Source: Planctomycetota bacterium
Lineage (GTDB): Bacteria > Planctomycetota > Phycisphaerae > UBA1845
Direction: 5' to 3'
NCBI GenBank assembly: GCA_016208685.1
Contig: JACQXM010000077.1
Location: 1 to 64,000, forward strand
Length of the DNA: 64,000 nucleotides
Position numbers and translations under genes: made by a program. This document shows, in pieces, positions 8,434 through 18,531 of the stretch. The stretch's first letter is position 1; every line of letters begins with the position of its first letter. Under the pieces are notes generated by a model, which was not told where the DNA came from, made no database searches, and saw nothing but the letters and a program-made list of their open reading frames with translations.

Positions 8434-9164
8434 TCCGAATTCTCCTTTACCTTGCCGGGCACCGACCCGGCCCATCTATCCGAAACAACTTACGGACACG
8501 AGTCCACTCTCGCGCCTTTTACGAACAGGTAAGCCACAGCCAATCGACCCGCAGCGTTACGGCCGCCCTCGTCGCGTGCTCGCGTCAACCAAGGACCTGC
8601 AAAACGAAACCCGCCGCCCGGCCTGCGAAACGCACGACCGGTCAGGGTGCCGCTTTGGCAGTATGTGCAGCAACCGTCTGCGGGCTTTGAGGAACCGCGC
8701 TTTCCTCGCCAACCGTGCCCTTATATGCCTCGCTCCGCGCCTGCGAGCTTGTGCATTAGGGCCTTATCGGATAATCCACGGGACCACCGTTAGCCTTTTC
8801 TTACGGACCGACAGCCGGCGGGTTCCATCGGCCACGGCAATTCGGGAAACCGCCGACACCGCCAGATGCCGTTAGGGCTTGGTGGCCGTAACGAGGGGGA
8901 GAGGTTCGCATAGCACCTGCCCCCTGTCAAGCCTCCTTTTCCCAAAGATTTCAAAAACTGCCCCGTGCCCACGCTGTTCCACTCCTTGCAAAAGGAGCTA
9001 TACTAGCGCACGGTCGAGCGGAATAGAGCACCCGACTCGACCGCGATCCGTTCCGTACGCGGATGTTCGGGCTCCGCTGGCTCGCGCATAACCTATTCTG
9101 GTACATGAAGCTACGAGCGGTATGTGTGCGCCGACTCGCGGATCAAGGAAGAAGAGGGATCTTC
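8434..9164 (+). promoter_or_regulatory. Long leader region upstream of rho, with a possible promoter and hairpin
   Basis: About 730 bases without a gene. TATACT at 8999-9004 is a good -10 hexamer; the -35 position (about 8976-8982) is poor, so the promoter call is tentative. Upstream, arms AGGGGG.AGAGGT and ACCT.CCCCCT (8894-8925) can form a GC-rich hairpin followed by a pyrimidine-rich stretch. A 160-base transcribed leader from 9004 to the GTG at 9165 would fit the known habit of rho genes to be autoregulated through their 5' leader, but that is inference. The rest of the region contains nothing I recognise. Confidence 0.35.
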
Positions 9165-10337
9165 GTGAACGTGGAACAACCGGAAGCCGCCCGCGGCGTC
9201 GGGTCGTCCGATAACCAAGGCAAAAAAATCTCAGGCGTCTTTGAACGCGATGACCGCGGCGGGGGGTTTCTCCGACAGGTTGCCACCAACTACGCCGTGG
9301 CCGCCACCGACCCGCGAGTCTCGTCCGAGGTCGCGCGCCGCTTCGGGCTGCGCGGCGGCGAGTTAGTCCAGGGCGCGGCGAAACCGGCGTCCGGGTCGAC
9401 GCGCGCCGTCGAACTGGCGGCGGTGGAGTTGGTTAACGACCTGGACGCCCAGGCCTATTTCGACGTCAAGCCCTTCGAAGACCTGACGGCCATCGACCCC
9501 CACGTGCCCTTGCGCTTCGAGACCAAGGGCGGGCCGTTGTCCATGCGTGTTGTTGACCTTCTTACCCCCATCGGACTGGGACAGCGCGGCCTGATCGTCG
9601 CTCCCCCGCGCAGCGGCAAGACCATCCTCCTCCAGCAGATGGCCCACGGCATCGCCGCCAATCACCCCGACGTGTACATGATGGTGCTGCTGGTCGACGA
9701 GCGTCCGGAGGAGGTCACCGAAATGCGCCGCACGGTGCATGGCGAAGTGGTCGCCAGTTGCAACGATCGGGACGTCGCGAGCCACGTGCGCATCTGCCGC
9801 CTGATGATCGACCGCGCGCGAAGGCTTGTGGAGTGCAGGCGGCACGTGGTCATCCTGCTGGACTCGCTCACCCGCGTGGGGCGGGCCTTCAACGCCGCGG
9901 TGCGCAGCAGCGGGCGGATCATGTCCGGCGGGCTCGACATCCGCGCCCTCACGGAACCCAAGGCCATCTTCGGCTCCGCCCGCACCGTGGAACACGGCGG
10001 TTCGCTCACCATCATCGCCTCGGCGCTCATCGAGACCGGCAGCCGCATGGACGACGTCATCTTCAACGAGTTCAAGGGCACTGGGAACATGGAGATCATG
10101 CTCTCGCGGGAGATGGCCAACCGCCGTGTCTGGCCCGCGATCGACCTGAGCCTGTCCGGGACCCGCAAGGAGGAGCGCCTCTTGAGCCCGCCGGCACTCC
10201 AGGTGGCCTACAAGATCCGCCGTTCGCTGGTGGAAAAAGACCCGGGGCGCTCCATGGAGCAACTCCTGGACGCCCTGGGAAAGTTCCCCGACAACGCCGG
10301 TTTCGTGGCCAACTACTCCGATCGCACGCTGCGCTGA
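9165..10337 (+). CDS. rho: Transcription termination factor Rho
   Basis: Hexameric RNA-dependent ATPase that terminates transcription. From the GTG at 9165, which has an AGAGGG ribosome site five bases upstream, the product is 390 residues; an ATG at 9105 would add 20 residues without an obvious domain. The RNA-binding cold-shock-like domain is recognisable (GGFLRQVATNYA and ARRFGLRGGELV). The ATPase core follows: Walker A APPRSGKT, Walker B VVILLDSLTR, Q-loop SSGRIMSGGLD, R-loop FKGTGNMEI and the SGTRKEE motif. Compared with E. coli Rho (419 residues) the N-terminal helical subdomain is short and divergent. It is monocistronic, with HtrA convergent 20 bases downstream. Confidence 0.95.
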   Translation: MNVEQPEAARGVGSSDNQGKKISGVFERDDRGGGFLRQVATNYAVAATDPRVSSEVARRFGLRGGELVQGAAKPASGSTRAVELAAVELVNDLDAQAYFDVKPFEDLTAIDPHVPLRFETKGGPLSMRVVDLLTPIGLGQRGLIVAPPRSGKTILLQQMAHGIAANHPDVYMMVLLVDERPEEVTEMRRTVHGEVVASCNDRDVASHVRICRLMIDRARRLVECRRHVVILLDSLTRVGRAFNAAVRSSGRIMSGGLDIRALTEPKAIFGSARTVEHGGSLTIIASALIETGSRMDDVIFNEFKGTGNMEIMLSREMANRRVWPAIDLSLSGTRKEERLLSPPALQVAYKIRRSLVEKDPGRSMEQLLDALGKFPDNAGFVANYSDRTLR

Positions 10338-10356
10338 GGGCGCCCGTGCCCGGGGC

Positions 10357-11529
10357 TCAGTTGGCGGTTTGCAGCCGCACCACTACCTCGCGCTGGGCTC
10401 GATCGCGGATGAAGCTCACCCGAACCTCATCGCCGATTTTGTACAGGTCCAGGGCGTCCTTGAGCTCGATGGTGTTGCCCACGCGGGCGTCGTTGATGGC
10501 GACGATGATGTCGCCGAGTTGTTGAATGTACCCCCGCGCGTCCACCACCGTACCGCGCAGGCCGGCCGCCTCCGCCCCGGAACCCGGATACACCGACTCG
10601 ACAAGCGGTCCGGGCAACCCCAGCCGCCGGATGATGCGATCGTCGGCCGGCCGGATGCCCAGCGCCGGACGCTTCACGTACCCGTAGCGGATGATATCCG
10701 TTACCACCGCGTTGACGGTGTCGGCGGGAATCGCAAACCCGATGCCGGCGTTGGCGCCGGAAGGGCTGGCAATCTGCGTGTTCACGCCGATCAGCCGTCC
10801 GGCACTGTCCAGCAGCGGACCGCCGGAGTTGCCGGGGTTGATCGCAGCGTCCGTCTGGATCACGTCGCGGATTTTCCGCCCGTTCACCGAGGTGATCTCC
10901 CGCCCCAGGGCGCTCACTACCCCCGTGGTCAGCGACTGGTCCAGCCCGAAGGGATTGCCGATCGCAAACACCTTCTGCCCGACCAGAAGATCGCCGGAGG
11001 TGCCCATGGCGATGGGTTTGAGCCGCTCGGCGGGGGCGTCGATCTTGAGCACCGCCAGGTCCTTGTCCGGCTCGACGCCCACGGGCGAGGCCTGGTATTG
11101 CGTCTGATCGGCGAGCGTCACCGTCCAGCGGTCCCCTTCCTGCACCACGTGGAAGTTGGTGACCACGTGGCCCTCGCGGTCGTAGATGAACCCCGTGCCG
11201 GTTCCGCGCGGAATCTCGAAGATGTTCAGGTCAAGCAGACTGCGCCCCACTTCGGAAGCGGTAATGTGGACCACCGCGGGTGACGCCTCGCGGAAGATCT
11301 CGATGGTCGCCTGCTCGTCGGCCGCCAGGTCTCCGCGGGGGGTAACGGCGCGCGGCTCGGCCGCGGGGTTCGTCGAGGTCCGGGGAGCGCCCGGGCGCAG
11401 CAGCGTCCAAACCAGGACGAACACGATCACCCACACGCCCAGCATCGTCGGCCACTGCATGGGGCTCCGGCCACCCGCGAGGTGTCGCAGGGGACGCGAG
11501 TCCGGATCGGTCGGCAAGATATAGGACAT
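10357..11529 (-). CDS. HtrA/DegQ-type membrane-anchored serine protease with PDZ domain
   Basis: About 390 residues from the ATG at 11529; an ATG at 11547 would add six residues, and neither has a convincing ribosome site. An N-terminal membrane anchor ([14 protein letters not shown], near residues 31-44) precedes a trypsin-like domain. The catalytic triad is complete: His127 (TNFHVV), Asp157 (DKDLAV) and Ser235 (NPGNSGGPL). One PDZ domain follows (about 280-385). The family degrades or chaperones misfolded envelope proteins, acting outside the cytoplasmic membrane as a trimer. The gene is divergent from the LEPR/RTX gene; it could serve in quality control of that exported protein, but this is only suggested by position. 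Confidence 0.92.
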   Translation of the reverse strand: MSYILPTDPDSRPLRHLAGGRSPMQWPTMLGVWVIVFVLVWTLLRPGAPRTSTNPAAEPRAVTPRGDLAADEQATIEIFREASPAVVHITASEVGRSLLDLNIFEIPRGTGTGFIYDREGHVVTNFHVVQEGDRWTVTLADQTQYQASPVGVEPDKDLAVLKIDAPAERLKPIAMGTSGDLLVGQKVFAIGNPFGLDQSLTTGVVSALGREITSVNGRKIRDVIQTDAAINPGNSGGPLLDSAGRLIGVNTQIASPSGANAGIGFAIPADTVNAVVTDIIRYGYVKRPALGIRPADDRIIRRLGLPGPLVESVYPGSGAEAAGLRGTVVDARGYIQQLGDIIVAINDARVGNTIELKDALDLYKIGDEVRVSFIRDRAQREVVVRLQTAN

Positions 11530-11803
11530 CGCCCGACGTTGCTCCATAACGCGGGCGCCGGAGGAAATCCCGCGCCACGCCGCCATTGTGTCCGTGGATT
11601 ATCGTACCCGATCGCCCATCGCGCGGCGGCGCCCGCCGCTGGCAATCGCCGCCCAGGCGGCAACGCCGGGTCGTGGCGACGTTCGCGCCGGTGAGCGTTT
11701 GCGGCGATCGGTCGGCATTTCGTACGCTGAATGGGAAAGCACCCCCGCGGCGCTCGGTCCCATAACGGGCGATCGGCGCCGCGGCAACCTCAGGAGGGAC
11801 ACC

Positions 11804-14731
11804 GTGACCACACCTGCCGACGACACTCGCGCCAGTAGTCTGTCCACGAACAGAGCTGACGACTCTGGAACCCGCAAGCCCCGGCCGGGCGCACGGCCCA
11901 CCTTCAGCTCAGAAACGCTTGAACCGCGCATCCTGCTCTCCGCCACCTGGGTCGACACCGACAGCGGCGAAGCACAAAGCGGCGCCGAAAACGGGAACGA
12001 TGTGTACACCGGTACCTCCGGCGACGACACCGCGGACGGCCTGGGGGGCAACGACGTACTCAACGGTCTGGCGGGCAACGACAGCCTCTTCGGCGGCAGC
12101 GGTGACGACACCCTCGCCGGCGGAACCGGCGGCGACCTGCTGGACGGTGGATCGGGCACCGATACCGCGGATTACTCGGCGAACTCCGGCGCCGTTACCG
12201 TCAACTTGCCGTCGGGCACAGCACTGGAAAGCGGCAGCGGAGGCCATGACGACGACCACGACGACGAGCACGGCGAGCACGATGACGACGATGATGACGA
12301 AGGGGAGTCCGGCGACGGCGACACCCTGGTCAACATCGAGAACGTCACCGGCTCCGCATATGACGACACGCTGACGGGAGACAACGCCGCCAACACTCTT
12401 TCCGGCGGAGCGGGCAACGACACACTGGCCGGTGGTTCCGGCGCCGACGTCCTCAACGGCGGCGACGGCGGCGACCATCTGAAGGGCGAGTCCGGCGATG
12501 ATACCCTCGCCGGCGGAGGCGGCAACGACAATCTGCTGGGCGGGAGCGGTCGGGATCAGCTAAGCGGCGACGCCGGAGCGGATTACCTGAAGGGCGGCGC
12601 CGGCGACGACACACTGGCGGGCGGTGACGGCTCCGACACCCTCGTCGGCGGCAGCGGCAAGGACACGCTCCAGGGCGGGACCGGCAACGATACGCTCCGT
12701 GGCGGCGCCGGTGACGACGTGCTCGACGGAGGGGCGGGCAACGACGTGCTTCGCGGCGGTTCCGGTAAGGACAGTTTTCACGCCGGCGGCGGCAACGACT
12801 CCATGTACGGTGAGTCAGGCGACGACACATTCGCCTTCGCCAACGCCCAGGCCGGCGATGTCTACACCGTGAAAGGCGGATCGGGGACCGACACAATTGA
12901 TCTCTCCACGCACGCCGCCAACAACGTGGTCCAGAGTTCCGGGCGCATCGACGTGGCGTTGGCGGGCGGCGGGTCGTTCACCATTCACCACACTGGCGTC
13001 GAAGACATCAAGGTTGGCGCTCACACCGACAGCTTGGCAAGCCCGGCTGAGGACACCGGCGCCGACTCCGATTCGGCCGGCGACGACGACGACACCCTCA
13101 GCTCGGCTCCCACGGTGGACGCCGGAGCCGATCAAGCTGTCACCGAAGGGAGCGTGGTACAACTGGCGGGCAACGCCTCCGACGCCGACGGGCAGGCATT
13201 GACGTACGAATGGGTGCAGACCGGCGGTCCGGCGGTCGCCTTGAACAACCCGACGTCGCCCAACGCCAGCTTCGTGGCACCCGAGGGCCTGGTAAACACC
13301 CAGGCGACTTTCGAACTGCACGTTTCGGACGGCCAGTCGGAGTCAATCGACACGGTGACCGTAACCATCAACGCCGATAACGACGCTCCGGCCGCCGAAG
13401 CCGGGCCCGACCAGTCGGTCTCCGAAGGCGCCATCGTGCAACTGTCGGGCGGTGGCACGGACCCCGAAGGCCAGGGCCTTTCCTACCAATGGGTGCAGAC
13501 CGGCGGCCCGGCGGTGACCCTGAGCAATCCCAACGCCGCCAATCCGTCCTTCGCTGCTCCCGCGGGCGGTTCGGGCGACTTGACCTTCGAACTCCGCGTT
13601 TCGGATGGGGTCACCACCTCGATCGACACGGTGCGCGTGGCGGTGACACCTTCGGAAACCTCGTCGGCTGCGGCCCAGACGCAGGCCGCGGAGGCGCCGC
13701 CTCCGGCGCCGTTTGCCGCCGCGCCCGCCGATGGAGGAACGGCCAATGCTCCGCCGACGGCAGACGCCACCGGCGACGTTCCTCTTCCGAACGCTCCGCC
13801 TTTTGGCGGACTTGCTACGACTGAGAGCGAGCCGAGCGTGGTCGTCCATCCCACGCCGCAGGTGCCCGCGGATGCGGCCCCGACTGTGCCTTCCGTCGGT
13901 TCGAACGACGGAGTGGCCGCGCCGGCGCCCGGCGCGGGACCGGACCAGGCCGCGAACGTAGGCGACGATGCCCAGACCGTCGGCCAAACCGGCGACGACG
14001 CCGCTCCGACTACTCCCATGCCGCCCATCGCCGGCGACGGATCGGGCGCCGCGGCCGGTGAAACCAGCGACAACGCGCAGACCGGGCATGACGGACACGG
14101 AGCAGTGCAGTGGGACGGTACCGAAGACCTCAGCGTGCTCGATCCCAACGAGGATCTGTCGGATCAACTCGAGGTAGTCCAACTCGCGCGGCCCGGCGAG
14201 GCAACGGCATCGTCGGACGGCGCCGCAGCGCCGTCCGGATTCAGGAGCGAGTTTACGGTCGCCGGGGAGGTTGTTTTTTCGCCGTCAGCGGTGCCGGCCC
14301 GGGCGCTGACGCCGGTGGTGGCCCACGTCGAGTCCGGGCGACCGTTCGGCGAAGTGTTCCAGGAGGTTCCGCTCCCGAGCGTTCGACTCGAGACGCCGGT
14401 CCGCCCTGGACCTGAGCCCTGCACGGCGCCGGTGGACGGCGGCCCGTTGCGTAGCGACGGACTGCACAAATCGGCGACGGACGAACTTCCGCCGGCCGCT
14501 CGCCACCGCGCTGCGGAGGAGCCGCCCGAGGCGTGGAACCTCTCGCGCCTCGGCGCAGAGCCGGCATCGAGCGATCTTGCGGCCGACACCCTGGAGACCA
14601 TCGGCATGGAAGCCCCTGAGCCCATCGGGTTCTTCGCCCGCCTCTGGGGTGCGGTTCGCGGACTTGGTGCCGGTTTGCGGCGCGACGACGATGCCGTGGT
14701 CGGCGGTGATCGCCACGCGCGGCACCGGTAA
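11804..14731 (+). CDS. LEPR-XLL family RTX-like calcium-binding secreted protein
   Basis: 975 residues from the GTG at 11804, which follows a near-perfect CAGGAGGG ribosome site. Residues 39-46 are LEPRILLS, the LEPR-XLL motif found near the N-terminus of large exported proteins. About residues 62-350 hold many GGxGxDxL nonapeptides, the RTX calcium-binding beta-roll, interrupted by an Asp/His-rich acidic stretch (~148-172). Two PKD/REJ-like Ig domains follow (~436-620; each has a VDAGADQ or EAGPDQ start and a [10 protein letters not shown] or [10 protein letters not shown] core). A low-complexity Pro/Ala-rich region and a C-terminal hydrophobic segment ([15 protein letters not shown]) come next. 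It is predicted to be exported and surface-associated. The genes directly downstream encode likely export components. Confidence 0.88.
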   Translation: MTTPADDTRASSLSTNRADDSGTRKPRPGARPTFSSETLEPRILLSATWVDTDSGEAQSGAENGNDVYTGTSGDDTADGLGGNDVLNGLAGNDSLFGGSGDDTLAGGTGGDLLDGGSGTDTADYSANSGAVTVNLPSGTALESGSGGHDDDHDDEHGEHDDDDDDEGESGDGDTLVNIENVTGSAYDDTLTGDNAANTLSGGAGNDTLAGGSGADVLNGGDGGDHLKGESGDDTLAGGGGNDNLLGGSGRDQLSGDAGADYLKGGAGDDTLAGGDGSDTLVGGSGKDTLQGGTGNDTLRGGAGDDVLDGGAGNDVLRGGSGKDSFHAGGGNDSMYGESGDDTFAFANAQAGDVYTVKGGSGTDTIDLSTHAANNVVQSSGRIDVALAGGGSFTIHHTGVEDIKVGAHTDSLASPAEDTGADSDSAGDDDDTLSSAPTVDAGADQAVTEGSVVQLAGNASDADGQALTYEWVQTGGPAVALNNPTSPNASFVAPEGLVNTQATFELHVSDGQSESIDTVTVTINADNDAPAAEAGPDQSVSEGAIVQLSGGGTDPEGQGLSYQWVQTGGPAVTLSNPNAANPSFAAPAGGSGDLTFELRVSDGVTTSIDTVRVAVTPSETSSAAAQTQAAEAPPPAPFAAAPADGGTANAPPTADATGDVPLPNAPPFGGLATTESEPSVVVHPTPQVPADAAPTVPSVGSNDGVAAPAPGAGPDQAANVGDDAQTVGQTGDDAAPTTPMPPIAGDGSGAAAGETSDNAQTGHDGHGAVQWDGTEDLSVLDPNEDLSDQLEVVQLARPGEATASSDGAAAPSGFRSEFTVAGEVVFSPSAVPARALTPVVAHVESGRPFGEVFQEVPLPSVRLETPVRPGPEPCTAPVDGGPLRSDGLHKSATDELPPAARHRAAEEPPEAWNLSRLGAEPASSDLAADTLETIGMEAPEPIGFFARLWGAVRGLGAGLRRDDDAVVGGDRHARHR

Positions 14732-14852
14732 TCACGCGACGGCCGAGTACCAAACGCGGATTCTCCGCGCCCCCGGCGACATCTAATCGCCTCCCGATCC
14801 GAAGCCGAAGAGAGGTTACGGGAAGTTCCCACTCAGGCTCGGTTGGGGGGCG

Positions 14853-15887
14853 GTGCGCATGATTGCACATGGCCGACGTTCAACGCTGCGCGCCGGGGTC
14901 CTCACTCGGCGATGCGCCGCTTTGCGCCGGCGGCGGAGACTGGTACCGGCCGCCGCGTGGGCCTTTGCCCTGACCGCGTTGCTCATCCCGTCGCCGTCGG
15001 CGGCCGGGGACAACAACCCGCCTTCCATTTCCGACTTCCATGACGCGACCAAAGCCTACCTGTTGATCGGCATCACGGCTCCGCAGCGCGAAGCAGTGCT
15101 CGCCGTGGTGCAACCCGGGCGGCTGGCGCGGCTGCTGGTGGCCGAGGGCGAGTCGGTGGCCGAGGGTAGCCTGGTGTTCGCCATCGACGACGGCGGCCAG
15201 GCGGCGCGGGTGGAGATGGCCAAGGCCGCCGCGGAGTCCACCTGGGAACGAGAACTGACGCGGGTTCGCTGGGAACGTAACCAGCGCGAGCTCGACCGCC
15301 TCATCAACCTCTACGGCGCCGAATCCGCCTCCTCCAAGGAGGTTGCCGACGCGCGCACCGCGGCCGAGGTCAGCCGCCTGGAGCATGAGCAGGCGCGGTT
15401 CAACCATGCCCAGGCATTGCTGGCCTACGAGCGTGAATACCGCGCCTGGGAGCTGCTCCGCGCCCACGCTCCCTTCGACGGGTACGTGGCCGAGCGCCTC
15501 AAGGAGGTCGGCGAGACGGTAAACGAAAACGAAGGCGTGGTGCGCCTGGCGCAGCTTGATCCTCTGGAGGTAGCCCTGGATTGCCCGTTGCCGCTGGCAT
15601 CCCGGGTTCGCGTTGGCGATCGGCTTCCCGTCCGTCCCATGGATGCTCAGTGGGAGCCGCGCGAAGGAACAGTAGTGCTCGCCAATCGGGTGGCCGACGG
15701 TGCCAGCCAGACGTTCAAGGTCAAGCTGACGGTCCCCAACCGCGATGGCGCGTGGGTTTCGGGGCTCAAGGTGGCGGCCGAAATCCCACCGCTCCGCGAG
15801 CCGCGCGCGGAAGGCGACGATCAGCCGCGGCCCGCTACCGCCGCGCTGGCCGGGTCCGACGCGAGCCGGGTGCCGGAGCCGCGATAA
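14853..15887 (+). CDS. HlyD/MFP-family periplasmic adaptor protein
   Basis: 344 residues from the GTG at 14853, after GGTTGGGGGGCG; an ATG six bases later is an equal alternative. An Arg-rich start and a hydrophobic export segment (about 31-50) precede a membrane-fusion protein. A barrel-sandwich half-motif (VVQPGRLARLLVAEGESV) is followed by a coiled-coil hairpin (about 115-190), the second half-motif (AHAPFDGYVAERLKEVGETV) and a beta-barrel domain. In type I and RND systems such adaptors bridge the inner-membrane pump to an outer-membrane duct. It is the first of three MFP-type proteins here and lies 121 bases after the LEPR/RTX gene, so an export role for that protein is likely. No TolC-like gene is in the window. 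Confidence 0.85.
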   Translation: MRMIAHGRRSTLRAGVLTRRCAALRRRRRLVPAAAWAFALTALLIPSPSAAGDNNPPSISDFHDATKAYLLIGITAPQREAVLAVVQPGRLARLLVAEGESVAEGSLVFAIDDGGQAARVEMAKAAAESTWERELTRVRWERNQRELDRLINLYGAESASSKEVADARTAAEVSRLEHEQARFNHAQALLAYEREYRAWELLRAHAPFDGYVAERLKEVGETVNENEGVVRLAQLDPLEVALDCPLPLASRVRVGDRLPVRPMDAQWEPREGTVVLANRVADGASQTFKVKLTVPNRDGAWVSGLKVAAEIPPLREPRAEGDDQPRPATAALAGSDASRVPEPR

Positions 15888-16117
15888 GACGCCGTCGCCG
15901 GGACCTGTCCCGCGCGGCCAGGCGCGGACCGGCGCCGCGGAGCCCGGGCGCGCTGGGTGAACCCTGTCGCGGAGCGCAGGCAGGAAGTACCGCCCCTGGC
16001 GAAACGCCGGGGCCAAGGTGTGGCACAGGCATCTTGCCCGTGAAATCGCGGGCTGAGAGCCCATGCCACGAGTTTCGCCACAGCCTGAGAAGGCCAGGGT
16101 AGTCAGGGGCGAGGGTC
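15888..16117. repeat. Intergenic composite hairpin repeat
   Basis: At about 16019-16085, 'gtggcacaggcatcttgcccgtg' is followed by 'gcgggctgagagccc' and 'atgccacgag'. This is the same composite unit as near 3171 and 30557. It interrupts the otherwise dense row of export-module genes. No gene is seen. Confidence 0.6.
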
Positions 16118-16555
16118 ATGATGTCCATGTTCGACGATCTGGAGCGCAATTCGCGGGCCCCCAACACCGATGAAGCGTTTCACATGCTTCAGGAGCTTGG
16201 GCGAAACACCACGGACGAAATCCGCCGGCAGCGCGCCCACTTCCGCATTGCGGTCAAGATCGGCGTCATACTTCTGCCCGGCAACGCCAGCCAGCAGCTC
16301 ACCTTCAAGCTCAAGGGCGTCACCGGCGACATCTCCGAGGGAGGGTGCAGCGTGCTGTTTCCCCTGCCCATCCAGGTCGGAGATCTCTATCGCCTGCAAT
16401 TCGACCGCCAGGCGCTGGACCTGCCGCTGACCTTCGCGCGCTGCGTGCGCTGTCGGCTCATCCGCGAGGACGCCTTTGAGGCAGGTTTCGCATTCTTCAA
16501 AACCATCTGTCTTCCCGAATCCGCCGCCGCGGGCGCCCCGGCCGGGGGTGACTAG
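16118..16555 (+). CDS. PilZ-domain protein, probable c-di-GMP receptor
   Basis: 145 residues from the ATG at 16118, preceded by AGGGGCGAGGG. Both PilZ signature elements are present: RAHFR (RxxxR) near residue 40 and GDISEGGCSV (D/NxSxxG) near residue 72. The C-terminal strand (FEAGFAFFKT) completes the barrel. This makes it the best c-di-GMP-binding candidate of the three PilZ proteins in the window. It sits between two membrane-fusion genes of the LEPR/RTX module and 32 bases before the next one, so co-expression is likely. By analogy with c-di-GMP-controlled adhesin secretion (the Lap systems) it may gate export or retention of the LEPR/RTX protein; this is inference. Confidence 0.85.
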   Translation: MMSMFDDLERNSRAPNTDEAFHMLQELGRNTTDEIRRQRAHFRIAVKIGVILLPGNASQQLTFKLKGVTGDISEGGCSVLFPLPIQVGDLYRLQFDRQALDLPLTFARCVRCRLIREDAFEAGFAFFKTICLPESAAAGAPAGGD

Positions 16556-16587
16556 CGGCGCGCCGACCGCGGAGTGCCGCGCGACCT

Positions 16588-18531
16588 ATGAAACCGGGCG
16601 AACCTTCATCATCGACTCCCACCACCACCGGCCGGCGCGGCGAGCCCGCGCCATCGCCCGCGACCTCGGCCCCGCCCACGCGCAGCGACACCTACGCCGA
16701 GCTCATCGCCCTCTGCCGCCGGGGCTCGTCGCCCCCGAAGTTCATCAGCGACGCTCTTCGTGCCATAGCCCGGCACTTCTCCAGCCCCTACGCCGAGGTG
16801 TACGTGCGCTACGCCTCGGAAGTACTGCACGACGACTGTCACTTCGGTCCCACTGATCCCGGCTTCTGGAAGGCGGGCCTGCGGGACTTCCTCACCGATT
16901 CGCTCACCGAACCGCTGCCCCGCGCCAAGCTGCTGCAATCGCGGACCGGCGACATGCGCATCGCCTTTCTCTCCGCGCCGCTGTTCGATCCCTCGGGTCC
17001 GGCGATCGGAGCCGTCGCCCTGGTGCTGGCGCCGGTGGCGGAACTGAACCTGACGGCGCACCTGGCGACGCTGGAGGCGATGGCACGCCTGGTGTCATGC
17101 GCCACGGAATTCCTGGGCAGCGGTCGGCCGACCGAGAGCCTGCCGGCCCCGGCGCGTGGCTCCGCGGCCCCGAACGCCGACTTTCGCGCCCTGTCCCGCG
17201 CCGCGAGTTGCGAGTCCCTTGAGGAACTCGCGTTCGCCCTGACCAACGACCTGTGCAACAAGCTGGGCTGCGAGCAGGTGGCCCTGGGAATGGTGCGCGG
17301 CAGCACCGTGACCGTGGTCTGCCTTTCCGGACTGGACACCGTGCGCCGCCAGAGTCCCGGGGTCGCCGCGCTGCGCGCCGCCATGGAGGAATGCCTCGAC
17401 GCCGGCGTTCCCATGGTCAGCCAGCAGGAAGGCGCGTGGTCCGGCGACGCCCGCGAGCGGACCTGCCGCCTGCACGAGCAGTGGAGCAAGGCGGCACACG
17501 GGGACGCCGTGGCCTCCATCCCCCTCCAGGCCGCCGGGCGCACCGTCGCCATCCTCAGCCTACGCCGCCGCCCGGACCAGCCCTTCACCCCGGGCGCCGT
17601 GGACGACCTCCGCAAGCGCGTGGAACCCTTCGCCCCGGCGCTGCTGCTGGCGCGCAAAGCAGGCCGCGGCGTGATCCGCCATGCGCTGGATTCCGCCCGC
17701 GAAGGCGCCGGAGCGCTTTTGCAACCGGGCCGGCGGGGCCTCAAGGCGGTCACCGCCGCGGCGTTCCTGCTGGCGGCCACCTTCTTCTTCGGCTCCATGC
17801 CGTATCGTGTGTCGGTTCCCTGTGTCGTGCTGCCCGCCGAGGTGCGGCACGTGGCGGTCCCCTTCGACGGCATCCTGGCGTCGTCACGGGTGATGGCCGG
17901 CGACCGCGTGTCCCGGGGCGAGGTGCTCGCGGAGCTCGACCATCGGGACACGGACCAGCAGCGCGCGGAACTGCTCGCCGAGCAGGCGGTGCTGGCGCGG
18001 ACCATGGATCGGGCCCGGGCAGTCAACCAGCCGGTCGAAGTGCAACTGGCCGCGGCGCAGCAGGAGCTGGTGCGCACCCGGCTGGAACTGCTGGAGCGGA
18101 GGATTGAACAGTCCGCGCTTCGCGCGCCGATCGACGGCGTGGTGATCGCCGGAGACCTGCGCAAGCGAGTGGGCGGAGTGGTCACTCGTGGCGAGGCCCT
18201 CTTCGAGGTGGCGCCCCTGGGCGACTGGACGCTGGAACTGCACGTTCCGGAACCGGTCTCCGCTGACCTGGCGACCGATCTGAACGGCGAGTTCGTCAGC
18301 TACGCCCGCCCCGACCAGGTTCGCCGCTTCCGCATCGAACGCGTGCTCCCCGACGCCCAGGTGCGGAGCAACAAGACGGTGTTCATCGCCGAGGCCGACG
18401 TGGCCGCCGTCGAGGGTGAGCTCAAACCGGGCATGGAGGGCATGGCGCGCCTCCACGTCGGGTCGCGGCGCATCTGGTGGATCGCGCTGCACCGCGCCTT
18501 CGACTACCTGAGGGTGAACTTCTGGCTATGA
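16588..18531 (+). CDS. GAF-domain / HlyD membrane-fusion hybrid protein
   Basis: 647 residues. A cytoplasmic N-terminal half holds a probable first sensor-like region (about 35-170) and a better GAF-like domain (about 205-355). One membrane span (AAAFLLAATFFFG, near 390-405) follows. The C-terminal half is a membrane-fusion adaptor with two lipoyl half-motifs (VAVPFDGILASSRVMAGDRV and LRAPIDGVVIAGDLRKRVGG), a coiled coil between them, and a barrel. Coupling a cytoplasmic GAF sensor to a periplasmic adaptor suggests signal-controlled export. The stop codon overlaps the M50 gene start by four bases (ATGA), so the two are translationally coupled. Ligand of the GAF domain is unknown. Confidence 0.8.
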   Translation: MKPGEPSSSTPTTTGRRGEPAPSPATSAPPTRSDTYAELIALCRRGSSPPKFISDALRAIARHFSSPYAEVYVRYASEVLHDDCHFGPTDPGFWKAGLRDFLTDSLTEPLPRAKLLQSRTGDMRIAFLSAPLFDPSGPAIGAVALVLAPVAELNLTAHLATLEAMARLVSCATEFLGSGRPTESLPAPARGSAAPNADFRALSRAASCESLEELAFALTNDLCNKLGCEQVALGMVRGSTVTVVCLSGLDTVRRQSPGVAALRAAMEECLDAGVPMVSQQEGAWSGDARERTCRLHEQWSKAAHGDAVASIPLQAAGRTVAILSLRRRPDQPFTPGAVDDLRKRVEPFAPALLLARKAGRGVIRHALDSAREGAGALLQPGRRGLKAVTAAAFLLAATFFFGSMPYRVSVPCVVLPAEVRHVAVPFDGILASSRVMAGDRVSRGEVLAELDHRDTDQQRAELLAEQAVLARTMDRARAVNQPVEVQLAAAQQELVRTRLELLERRIEQSALRAPIDGVVIAGDLRKRVGGVVTRGEALFEVAPLGDWTLELHVPEPVSADLATDLNGEFVSYARPDQVRRFRIERVLPDAQVRSNKTVFIAEADVAAVEGELKPGMEGMARLHVGSRRIWWIALHRAFDYLRVNFWL

